Below, in pieces: positions 1 through 10,500 of a DNA stretch of 64,000 nt. How positions within the stretch are numbered: the stretch's first letter is position 1; the number at the start of each line of letters is the position of its first letter. The notes beneath the pieces are model-generated. The model did no database searches and was not told where the DNA came from. It worked only from the letters and a program-made list of their open reading frames with translations. This DNA is from Symsagittifera roscoffensis (Eukaryota; Xenacoelomorpha; Acoela; Convolutidae): the NCBI RefSeq assembly GCF_963678635.1, contig NC_087070.1, positions 8,838,539 through 8,902,538 of the forward strand. Reading direction: 5' to 3'. The translations under genes and the position numbers were made by a program.

Positions 1-2020
1 AATTGCTGAACCACTCTAGAACCATGGTCCGAGTCTTTTCTCTTCGGACAGAGGGCGTCTATTTCGTCGAAGAAGATCACACAGGGGGCCGAGTTTTTAG
101 CACGACTGAAAACCTAAAAATAATTTATTATATATATTAGTTTTATTATATAACTATTGAAGCTGGAGTTTAGTAAAAGTCTGTCCTTTCTAAATGTACT
201 ACTTGGGTAAACATGCGTATATTAAACAAAATATCGAAGCAAACAAAATTGCACCTTAATATAATTGGATTCTTTTCTCATTGTCGAAATTATTATATAT
301 ATCTAAGAGGCTGTCAAATGTATTTAAAAATGAGGCAACGAGAACAATTTTGAAAGCCATTTTTAACAAAACTTGAGAGCTTGTTTTAGTTTGTAAAATT
401 TCAGCTGACATTTTGTCCGAATTTTTAGTTTTGGTCTCATTATTTTTTCACGATTGGCCAAAAAAACTTTCTGGCATTTACCTGTCTGACTGCACGTTCG
501 GATTCCCCCAAATACATATTGAGTAGTTCTGGACCTTTCACCGATATGAAATTGATTCCTGCTTCATTCGCGACCGCCTTGGCCATCAACGTTTTACCGC
601 AACCAGGTGGTCCAGTTAAAAGTATTCCCGGAGGAGCCGAGAGACTAAACGCGTCAAACAAGTGACGATGCTTCACAGGGTAAATAATTGCTAGTTTCAG
701 TTCCTTGCGAACTTCATGTAAAGCTCCCACATCATTCCATGAAACATTAGGAACTGTGATGAAACCTTCTCGTTTTGATGATGGTTGAATTTTAGTAACA
801 GCCTGTTGAAAATCGCCAAGCTGTATTTGGAAATTTTTGTTTTCGTTTTTGTCATCGATAGTAACCATTTCGTTTTTCAACATCGAGTATTCAGGTCCAT
901 ATCTGCTATTATCTGATATCAGATCGAATTTACAGGTACGATAAAATCCTATAAGAGCAGCTTCTCGTAAAAGAGCTTTGAGATCGGCTCCCACAAAACC
1001 AGGAGTGAAAAGAGCAACTGATTCTAAGTCCAATTCTTTCTCCAGTGGCGCATCTTTGCTGAGTGCTTTTAAAATTTCAACGCGATCATCAATGTTGGGC
1101 ATGCCAAGTGAAATTTCGGTATCGAATCGACCCGCACGTCTAAGCATTGGGTCAATTATGTCACCAGAAGTTGTAGTTCCAATCACGAGAACTTTCGATT
1201 CTTTGTAACTATTTATTAAGTCGTCAAAACAATGCACAAACTGGGATATGATTCTAAATTCCATTTGCTTACCCGAACTCTCGCGTTTTTGAAGAATGCT
1301 GTCAATGTCATCAAGGAACAATACACAGGGTGAGTTATTTTTACAGAACTCAAACATCTCTCGGATTTTATTCTCGGAATCTCCTGACAGTCCCGAAATT
1401 AGCTCAGGACAGCTGACTTTCAGCATCTTCAAATTAAATTCACCGCAAAAAGCTTCTGCTATGAGAGTTTTGCCGCATCCACTGGGACCAGTTATTAGTA
1501 AGCCGCAGGCGGGCGGTAAATTTGTGACATCTGAAGAGTGCAAAAACTGTAGTGAAAACTGGCAGAGCCTTCTGACAGCGAATGATAGACCTCCAATGTG
1601 AGAAAAATTGATAACAGGTACAATCAATCTTGGTTTACTAACAAATTTAGGTAACCTTTTGGGGACGGATACGTTTCGTTCTTTTGACTGGTCCTCGGCG
1701 GAGTTACTAAGATTATCTTCGTTTTCAGACGACGAAGCTTTTATGTTTCTAGCATACAATGAGGTCAGAGCACCGTTTGTGTTGTTTGAAAGTTGATTTT
1801 GAGCCTTTATTTTAGATTCGATCTCCTGTTTTTTCTTTAAAGTACGTAATGCCGTTTCAATAGAACGGCTTAAAACATTTTCTTTCAGTCTACGGTAGTC
1901 TGGAAACATATCTCTTAGCACAATTGTGAGTTCAGAAATATTGCAATGAGCCAGTTCGGTATTTGTCCCATCTATATGTCGTTTGAGGCGAGATAACAAA
2001 ACACGCTCCATTTTATGCAT
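1..2020 (-). CDS. NVL: NVL-like nuclear AAA ATPase (partial host gene)
   Basis: Host gene on the minus strand; its 3' part lies off the left edge. Exon 482-2020 encodes 513 codons in phase 0, and the next exon is 1-113. The N-terminal ~65 residues look like the small helical NVL N-domain, followed by a linker rich in Ser, Asn and Glu. The D1 AAA module has Walker A GPSGCGKT (178-185), Walker B FLDDID (235-240) and an arginine-finger region RRAGRFD (294-300). D2 starts with Walker A GPPGCGKT (470-477) and GESERAVRQ at the exon end. The 1-113 exon supplies D2 Walker B ([10 protein letters not shown]). NVL/Rix7-family ATPases act in the nucleolus and nucleus, releasing factors from maturing 60S ribosomal subunits. 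VCP/p97 or SPATA5 are less likely given the N-domain and the form of the D1 motifs. The start ATG at 2020 directly follows a CTTTCAG acceptor; a second in-frame Met comes three codons later. Confidence 0.9.
114..481 (-). other. Intron of the NVL-like gene
   Basis: A 368-bp AT-rich intron. On the minus strand the donor is CAG|GTAAATGCC (GT at 481-480) and the acceptor is TTATTTTTAG (AG at 115-114). Splicing here joins AVRQ to [12 protein letters not shown], which restores the conserved D2 sequence in frame. A second AG 6 bp downstream (TTTTCAG) would put the reading frame out, so the first one is chosen. Confidence 0.85.
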
Positions 2021-2035
2021 CTGAAAGATCGTAAA
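2021..2035 (-). promoter_or_regulatory. 3' splice acceptor at the NVL start codon (spliced-leader or 5'UTR intron)
   Basis: On the minus strand the bases just before the ATG read ACGATCTTTCAG|ATG, a strong pyrimidine-AG acceptor placed exactly at the start codon. In organisms with spliced-leader trans-splicing such acceptors often lie at or very near the ATG. A 5'UTR intron ending here would look the same. cDNA evidence is needed to tell them apart. Confidence 0.45.
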
Positions 2036-2639
2036 ACTTAACCCGACTTCTCATCTTATTGGTGAAAAAAGAACAAAAACGAAAATAATTTAAAAAATCT
2101 GATTCAGAAACAGAGGCGAAGCAGAGCGTCGAACCTATTGCGATACAACAAAAATAGCATGACCTACAATCACGCGTAAATTGCGACGAAAGCCACTTAA
2201 TCAAAAAAAGTTGTTTCAACTCCAGTTTCTTTCAACTCCGGTTTATTCTGTGGTGTTAGTATTCTATCTGGTTGGCTTGATTCCCAACCATCTGACTCTC
2301 TTTACTTCTATTAACGTTAAAATAATTCTTCCAGGTCTAGAAAACTCATATGATTTTGAATTGAATATGCGATGAAGGGATTCGTGACTGTAACCTCGTT
2401 TACTAGAATATTTTTGACCTGATTAAGTTTACAAAAAAGATTTTCTAAAATTTTCATATTTTTGGCTCAATTTTTCTTGAATCAGAAAACGAACACTAAA
2501 ATTTACATCGAAACAGAATTTATGAAGTGAATTAAAAGCCCAGCAACTTTTAGCAGACATCCATTGAGCGCGTAAAACTTTTCAAAAAAGAACTTATAAT
2601 ATTTTAAAAACTAAATCAACCCCTAAAAAGACTCACATG
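2021..2639. other. Host intergenic DNA between NVL and the retroelement block
   Basis: About 0.6 kb of AT-rich DNA upstream of NVL. I see no convincing ORF, RNA gene or repeat; it presumably holds the NVL promoter or 5'UTR. It ends in the bases ATG (2637-2639) that abut the outer retroelement and recur on that element's far side at 46187-46189. Confidence 0.6.
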
Positions 2640-2764
2640 TGTAACATTCGCCCGGAAGATACATATCGACGGAAAATAAAACTAAGTCCTAGGACGACTG
2701 GCTAACGTCTAAACAGAGCTTTACATGCTTTTAACCGTCTCTACCAAGTCAGTACTTTCGGTGG
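2640..2764 (-). repeat. 125-bp LTR-terminal (U5-end) repeat unit, outermost copy
   Basis: This unit runs from TGTAACATTCG to TTTCGGTGG and matches the first 125 bp of the LTRs as read on the plus strand. It is followed by the TGT target duplication and then element A. With the units at 25425-25549 and 25550-25674 and the LTR proper at 25675, it forms what was a four-unit tandem array at the end of B's 3' LTR before A inserted. Confidence 0.85.
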
Positions 2765-2767
2765 TGT

Positions 2768-3691
2768 TGTAACATTCGCCCGGAAGATACATATCGACGG
2801 ATAACAAAACTAAGTCTTAAGACGACTGGCTAGCGTCTAAACAGAGCTTTGCATGTTTTTAACCGTCTCTACCAAGCCAGTACTTTTCGGTGGTCTTTCT
2901 TACATCAGGTCGACAAAAACGTTACTGTTCTCCGGCTTCGACCAGAACGCTCAAATTAACTGAATTACATGCAAAATTAGTGAGCTCATGGCTGGGTCTC
3001 AGTATCCCCAGACCACGAGGTCACTCCTAAAAACAGGGCTACTACTTATTATATTACTATTGTTTTTGTTCAGTAGATAAAAACCATCATCTCCATCGAA
3101 GATGGATCAACCCTTTCCCCCCAACTCCTAGCTTCTCATCCTTATCAAAATGAATCCAGTTGTTAATTAAATTCAATTCAGGACATGACAAGAAGCTAAA
3201 AGTTTATATAAAAGGCTAAAAGTTCCAGTCCCGAAACCCTTCCGGATTCTTGAATCCAGTGAATCAAGCTCCTCAAGTTCAATTTCACGCCAATCCGGAA
3301 GGCTGGTTCTCACCCTTCACCGTTGTTGGCAACGGCCTTGCAACTATTGTAGCAGCACAATAGTTGCAACTTGGAACGTTCTCTGCTATTGTAGTTCGTT
3401 GTCGTTTTTCTTTAATCTCGATTTTTCGTTCTGTTCGCAATCACAGATAAAGTTGTTCTGTTTTTCTTAGTTCTTTTTCTAAAATGGCAGTTTCTGACGT
3501 TTCTCAGAAATGTTACGTCATCTCTTCGAAAATTTAAAATTATAAAATACGGGAATATCCTGACCTTCACCGTTCTGCCAATCATCCGAATAACGTCGTT
3601 AATCCTTCGAAATCATCAACTCGGAAGGCTTACTGCTAAAAATTCGAAGTCTGCATAAATTGCATTTTGGCCATTCTGGTCGAATGTCACA
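2768..3691 (-). repeat. Element A 3' LTR
   Basis: This 924-bp LTR is nearly identical to 24501-25424. Its ends form an imperfect 11-bp inverted repeat (TGTAACATTCG / TGTGACATTCG). It contains a TTATATAA palindrome and the hairpin TTTCTGA-CGTTTC-TCAGAAA, both also present in the 5' LTR. Confidence 0.93.
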
Positions 3692-3704
3692 TACTCCCCG
3701 GACA
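3692..3704 (-). promoter_or_regulatory. Element A polypurine tract (3' PPT)
   Basis: Sense-strand TGTCCGGGGAGTA directly abuts the 3' LTR, the position where plus-strand DNA synthesis is primed. The same core sits at the same place in B and C (TTGTCCGGGGAGTA in C) and recurs inside pol. Confidence 0.8.
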
Positions 3705-4513
3705 GTCCGGTCAATGTCCTCATTGAATCGCACTATGTTCAAAAAATGGTTACAGTGTCATCGAACAGAATTTACAAAATGCACGAAATTACCTTTATCT
3801 ACGTCACATCGACTCACTGCAGAATATAAATGGCATCATACTACATCACTATAGCCTTCAAATTCTCTCATTAATCTGCACTCTGAGGATATGACTTAAG
3901 ATAAAACATATTTTCTGACTTCCAGTGTCAATGTCCCGATTAAAGCTTTTTCTCCTAGATTTAAAAGGTGTTGGCTTGCAGGACAGTCCTGCCAACCAAC
4001 AAGCTAAAATTATCCTACTATGCTCCTTCCCTTCGGAAATCTTGCTTGTTTATTGTCCTGAATATTAAAACCAAGAAACTTTGTGGTTAGAAAGAACAAT
4101 GTAACAACCTCCCTCTTCAAGAGATTACTCAAGTCTTTCATGTCACCACAAAGTGATCAGTCTTCCTAAGTGATTAAAAACATTCATGCAGACTGAAATA
4201 TTTAAATATACTCTCCTCTTAAGCCTTTCTAAATAAATAATAAGTGAGTGTCTCTAAAGCCACTTCAACTAAAACCAAAATGCAAATTTATAAATGCAAC
4301 AATTTCAAAACTCAACAAAAATGTTTCAGTTTTCAATTACAACTTGGTTGCTTGGTTTCTCACTTGAGTTTTTCACACACATAAAACAATTCTGAGTTTT
4401 GACTTTTCTTCATCATTCCTTTGTTCTCCTCTTTTTTCGTCGTTTAGAAGTTCTAAAACTTCTAAATTCTTCTAATTTTCTTTCTTGCCGCCTCTTGTTT
4501 TCTCGACCATTCG
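3705..4513 (-). other. Element A non-coding stretch between third ORF and PPT
   Basis: About 0.8 kb of AT-rich DNA without a supported ORF, matched by 26602-27412 in B and more loosely by 47770-48502 in C. It likely forms the 3'UTR of the element's RNA. I see no RNA gene in it. Confidence 0.6.
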
Positions 4514-7500
4514 TCAATGCTCCATTTCCTCCTCCTGTGACACTGACTCCGCACTTTCGGTTTCCGTGTCTTGTAGCACGTCATTGACTATCCTGACGCT
4601 GTTGGAAGCCGTCCTCCAACACTTCTGCTCTTCCACCCTCTGTTTACAGCAAGGTAGGGGATCCACGTTTGATTCTCTGTTTCTACAGAAGCTGTTGTGG
4701 AGACACAACGTCACGTTTCTCTCCAAATCTTCTTTCAGCATCTCTGCCTTCTCATTTCCACTACGCTCGCTCGTCCTGGAAATTCTTTTCACAGCGGTGG
4801 TCACTGCATTCCGATGGGTCACGAAAGCTCGCTTGAAAGCTCCTGCCTCAATGTCCAGCTGATATTCACTGTATACTCTGCCATGCTTCGACATATGCTT
4901 TTTCGCATACTCGTACAACCATGCAGTCATGTTAGCTCTGAACCATGGCATCAATCGTTTTCTTGCCCATATCTTCTTCACTTCCATTGGAATGTTTAGA
5001 ATTTTGCACATTGTCTCAAAAAGATCTAAATCTTTTAGACAATCTAATTTCTGCAATTGTTCTCTCGTCGGTGCCTCCTGTCCATTATTTTCTCTCACAT
5101 GAGCTTCCAGCCATCGTATCGCCATCATAACTCCCACTATCACTATTGTTATGGGCTGTGATGAATCTGGTAAACCCATGGAGAGCAGCTCTCCAGAGTC
5201 CCAGATCAACACCAGATTACTACGCTTGGGATACCACCAGGTCTGCAGCAAGCAGTGGCAAGGAAACTCGTCATGTGTCAACATGATGCTCCTCCAATTG
5301 CGTTTTCCTGAAGCTTCCAGCAATGGTTCCACTTCCATCATCACTCGGTGGATTTCATCATTCTCGTCTACTGCATTGTAATCTGTGACAGTTGATCCTC
5401 TCTGTTTCTGTTTTTCAAAGTCACTGAAGTTCCCGCTCACATATCCCATGAACTTCTTTCCTAGTATTGACTCCAACTCCTCTTTGGTTCTCTCTGGAAC
5501 TGCTGAGAACATCTTACATAGTAACTCGTAAGACTTTTCAGACATTCTCGCCAATCTCACGCACTTTGGCACTGAGAAAGCTTGATCCACGATCGTTCTT
5601 GTACTCTTCACGTCCACAGCCACAAAATGTACAGGGTATCTGCTCTTGCACATTGGAGCCAACGTTGAACCCACCAAATATCGTGCTCCTGATGGTCTAC
5701 AATAAGTTTCGCTGTGTCTGATGTTCATCTCTGTTTCGATTGCTTCCCTCCATTTTCCTATATACTTCTGCTCAGTCTGCAGAACTCCTGGGAATACTTC
5801 TACGCTGATGGCTGTGACCATCTCATGTTTCTGTTCTAGATTCAATAGTGACTCTAAAGAACCAAACATGCTGTAGAATCCTAGTGCTGTCACTAGATTC
5901 ACATCGGTTCCTCCATGGCAACCTGCTATCAGTTCCGTTTCCGTTCTTGCTTTCATCACTACATTTCCAAACAATACTGTCAACTGCTTGTGTTGTTTCT
6001 CCAGGGTTTTCACACAGTCTAGACTTCCACAAACGTGACGCTCTAGTCCACAGACTTCCGCCAGACAGCTACCAGGTTTGACCCAGTCTTCTGGTCCCCA
6101 GCCAGGCAACTCCACTTTATCTTCTCCGTTGCTCTTAGAGGCTGTTATCATCACATTATATATGATGTTGAGGTCACGCAGGTTACAGTCCGCATTCAGT
6201 TCCCTCTGTATGTCTTGTGTCGCCCGTAATATTGAGTCAGCGTTGGGACTAGGACACCATGATGGCTTCATCAATTCCCACACTGCCATCAAGCTCGTTC
6301 TCAGTAATTCATCTGAGAATCCCAACCCAAATTCCACTCTCTTGTCGGATTTTGGTACTGAAGGTGCAGTCACCTCTTCTTCCAAGACCAATCCCAATTT
6401 GGCCTGTGGATTGTTAACGCTCTTAGTCGTCACAATTCTGGACGTCCAGAATCTTAGTAACACCGCCTGCTCATAATCAAAGAAGCAATCGCGTATGTCT
6501 TCACTCAGGAAAGGATTGTATGCTATCCCTATAATCCCGGACACATAGCTATATGACTTCTTCTTGATCGGTCCACAGTATTCACTGGATTTCGGCAATG
6601 CTCCCATAGATTCTTTAGTGAGCCTCAACTCCTTGTTTGAGAATCTCCTGATCTCGTCTATCTTTTTCATGGGTTCCAATTCTTCAGGTTCTTTCATGTT
6701 CACCCTCATCGGTTTACTTTGCTGCATATCCAGCATTGCTAGTAAGAACATGGCTTTCGCTCGCTCATCGCCTTCCCTCAACATTTTAACACAAGTGTTT
6801 AATGCAGGTACTGAAATCTGCTCTATCAGGAATCGAATGAAACAGAGAGCGTCTCTCCGCTTTGCACACGCTACTGCTGCTCCCTCCTGGACTATCAGAT
6901 CCCTCAGATTCGTCATAAGGAAAACTTTTTCCTCCTTTGATCTCTTCCTTTCTTCTGAATCATATTCTTCGCGAGTCAGTCCCATCATGCACCAGGCGAG
7001 CCTGAGTTGTAATTCTGTCCTTACGTAAGGTACTGCCACGAGAGCATGTATTCTTGGCGTAGTCCTCATTTCTTCTTCGAAATACCTCAATACTACTGCT
7101 TTCCATGGAAGGCTCACTAACTGCTCGATCGTCTCCGCCTCTACGTCAGACGACGCCAAAGTTCCATACGCCTTCTGCTTGAGGGTGGTGCCTTGCAACA
7201 TCATTTCCAGATAACCCTCCATGGCTTTTTCGTCTTCCAGGGCCATTACATACCCTCTAGCCGAGTTTCGGTATTCCAACATCTCCATGTATCCACCGGT
7301 GGGTTCATCTATCGACACTGTCTCCGACACTGTTAGTCGATTGTATTCCACTGGTGTCAGTTGTCCTGCAACACTTCCTTTTCCATGATTCATGGGAGAT
7401 GGTTTGAAGTCCCTCATTTTACTCTCTCCACATTGACTGAGTATTTCCATTTCTAAAGTTGCTCCAGTCAGAGTGCGGTCACTCCTTTTGGATTTATAAC

Positions 7501-10500
7501 CGGTTGATTTTATCCCTGCCATGAGAATGGGTGGCACCATCGCTATATCAGTTAATATTCTATCTGTGCCGGACAATTGATAATCACCCTGCCCCAAATC
7601 CATGACTTCTTCGACTCGCTTCCTTTTCGCTGAGTTACCAGCTTTCATCGATATTTCTGAATCCACTTTCGTCTTTCCAATTCTCCTCGGCATCACTCTG
7701 CTGCCTAACTTCATTTTCATCGCATTGATTTTATCAATCACCATTTTCGATCGCATCGTTCCTCTCCTGGTCCTTGACAGGTACACCACCTCTCCTTCAT
7801 TGTCCTGCGGTGTCATCTTGATGGGAGAATTCGCTTCACTCTCATCAGTGGCTGAGTCGATCAATAACTCACTCAGTCTCCCTTCACACTCATCAAGTTT
7901 GTCAAGTACTTCTCTCATCAAGGGTTGATTGAGACCTGTTTTGAGAATGGACTGGGTCCCATAGCTCTGAATCACAGTCCAGACTTCTTCCATGAACGCC
8001 ACTCTGTCCAGCTTACATCCCGTCCTACTCTCGTGGTCTCGGTGATGTACTTCCCATTCTTCTTCGGGCAGCGTTCCCAAGAAAGGTACTCTGGCTGAGG
8101 CCTCTATTCTTCTCCTTCGAGGTGATTCCATGAGGATTCTCTGGTCGTTATTTCTTGAATTGCCAGGAGAGCTGCTCTCCGGCAAATTCCGTTTCATTTC
8201 CATAAAGGCTGACGGAGGCTCCAGTGTCGAGGTGCCTTCATCCGCTGGCTCAGTTGCTTCCAACGTATCCGCATTGTTTTCAAGATCACTGAAGATGTTA
8301 AAATCCAGGCTGGATGCTCCTCCTGTCGATGCCCTGTCGTCTTCCCCACCAGCTTGATCTTGTTGCATGGGTTCTTCAGTCTGACGGCTTCCACCCTGTC
8401 CGTCATCTTCTTCTGACTTATCCTTATTCGAGTTCGATGGTCCTTGTTCGTCATTGTCGGCTTCTTCATGGAATCTCGGTATGAGCAATGTACCGGCCGA
8501 TTTATCTTCCTCTTCTCCATGGACCACTTTGATTTCTTCGCAGCCGAAGGGTGCTAGGAAAGTTCTCGTCTGCAATACTCCTCCAACTTTCATCTCCTTC
8601 CTCACACTGGTCAGGATCAATGAGGCTTCAGGCAATTCTGTCCTGCCTCTCATTCTCATCGGAGCTAAGCCTAGTCCTTTCCATTCCTCATCAAATCTTC
8701 CAGGCTTGGGAGTAGCGGCGTTGCTTATTCTCCTTCTCGTCGCTTGATCCGTGTATGCGAATCGTGTGTACTGTAACACGGCGGCATTTCTCCCTACGAA
8801 GCATGGATCCATCGTCACCGAGAAATTCCCTACTCTCCTTTCATTGGCTTCGAATGCTCTCAATCTAATAGTTTGTACTACGGAGACTGCTCCGAGCAGC
8901 ATCCTTCTTATCAGAGGGAATTCAGGGATTGCTTCCGGTAGCTTCTTGTAATCGCCCCAGTCCTTCGTCTCTTCTCTCACTTTGTGATAGGCTGCTGTGA
9001 GACGAGGCACTCTGGTCATTTCACCATTCGTTTTGTCATAGGGCCTCAGATTCCAAAGCTTTGGAAACACCTCGATGTGCCCTCTTTCTACTTCTCCCAT
9101 GCGGTCACAGAAGTGATCGTCAAAATTGATGACTGTCATCTCTGGCTCCGATATTTTCGCAAATAACAGATCTTCACTCATGAGCTCTCGCAATGCGTGC
9201 TGCTCACACCAGCTCAGTGTACTACCGTCCACTGCCGATATGAGGTTCAGGTGCAACACCGACCTCCTATATGCTTCCACTTTAACTTCAGGGAACGCAA
9301 AGGTGACTGCTGGTCCATAGATCACTGTCACGAACTCCGTGACTCCTCTGATCAGCGCCAAGGGATCGATTCTCATAGCTAAGCTCAAATCTGTTAACAG
9401 CGGCATGCCTCCATCATGTCGTCTAACATCTTCCTCTCTTTCAATTGTCTCGTCTTCTCCGGTTCCAAAGCGATTCTGCTGCAAGAGATACTGGATAAGA
9501 GTGTGTCTCAGGTCTCTTATTTTGTTCCACGAGTCTGTGGATTTCTTCATATCCAGATTCCTCACTCTCTCTTTCATCTGCTCTGGACAACGTGCCAGTT
9601 TCATCAGTCCTCCCAAATTTCCGTGGGTTATTGCGATCAGTGTCAGAAGTCCATCTAGTCGCAGGTTCTGTATTCCATCCGTAAGCAGTATCGCCGGTCC
9701 TTTTACAAAACTCTCCGCTCCGAACGTCACGAACAAGGCTATTAATTCCACTATCGATACTTTCACTACTGCTTGGAGGAATTCCTTTATCAAATAGTGC
9801 GAGACTTTCGGGTAAACTTTTGCCAAGAAGGACGCGGTCCATCCGGCTCCCAACCCTTCTAGCATGCTGTCTGTCCTTTCAAATCCCTCCTGTCCCTTCA
9901 CTTCCTGGGTCCAGAAGGTTTCCAGAGTAATCTGACACATTCTGTTCACGAACTCAGCTGTCTTTTCTCCGGCATTTTCCGCCAGGTTCACCTCCTTCAA
10001 CAAGTAGGCGTGTATCTTAGTGATCATTACTGGGCCTTGCTGAAAAGCATCTGCACCCAATGCCGCTACTCTCGGATTCAGGTGTAGCCACTGGTTTGCT
10101 TCCGGCTTGGTTCTCAGCACCATCGCTTCCAGATGAGCTCTCGTCTCCAGTGAATTCTTTCTTCTCGTGTCTTCACTCGACACTTCCATTGCTCGGAACC
10201 ACAAGTCGTTGGACATCGCCGTGATCACTCGATGGTCGTCATCTATTCCTGGTTTCAGTTTGAGTTGCCGACTGAAGTTGGACAGTTCCAACCCCAGCAC
10301 TTCGTCCAACACCAACATGTGTAGCGCGTGGTCCTTGAACCCTCTCATCGCGTTTGAGATATCTGACCATACTGCAGGCAGTTCAGCCTTAAGTGGCCTC
10401 AGGTTCTCCATTTCTATCATGCGATTCGGGGCTGATATGATCACATCATATTTTCCCTCCGAAAGTAAGGCTACCATTGCATACACAAATTTCAGTCCAT

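Noticed and set aside
2021-2639. A tRNA or other small RNA gene upstream of NVL
   Set aside because: I found no cloverleaf-compatible A/B box pattern or other RNA signature by eye.
4399-4862. Plus-strand ORFs across the elements (here and elsewhere in the window)
   Set aside because: They lie opposite longer minus-strand ORFs with recognised domains, have no recognisable motifs themselves and are best explained as shadow frames.
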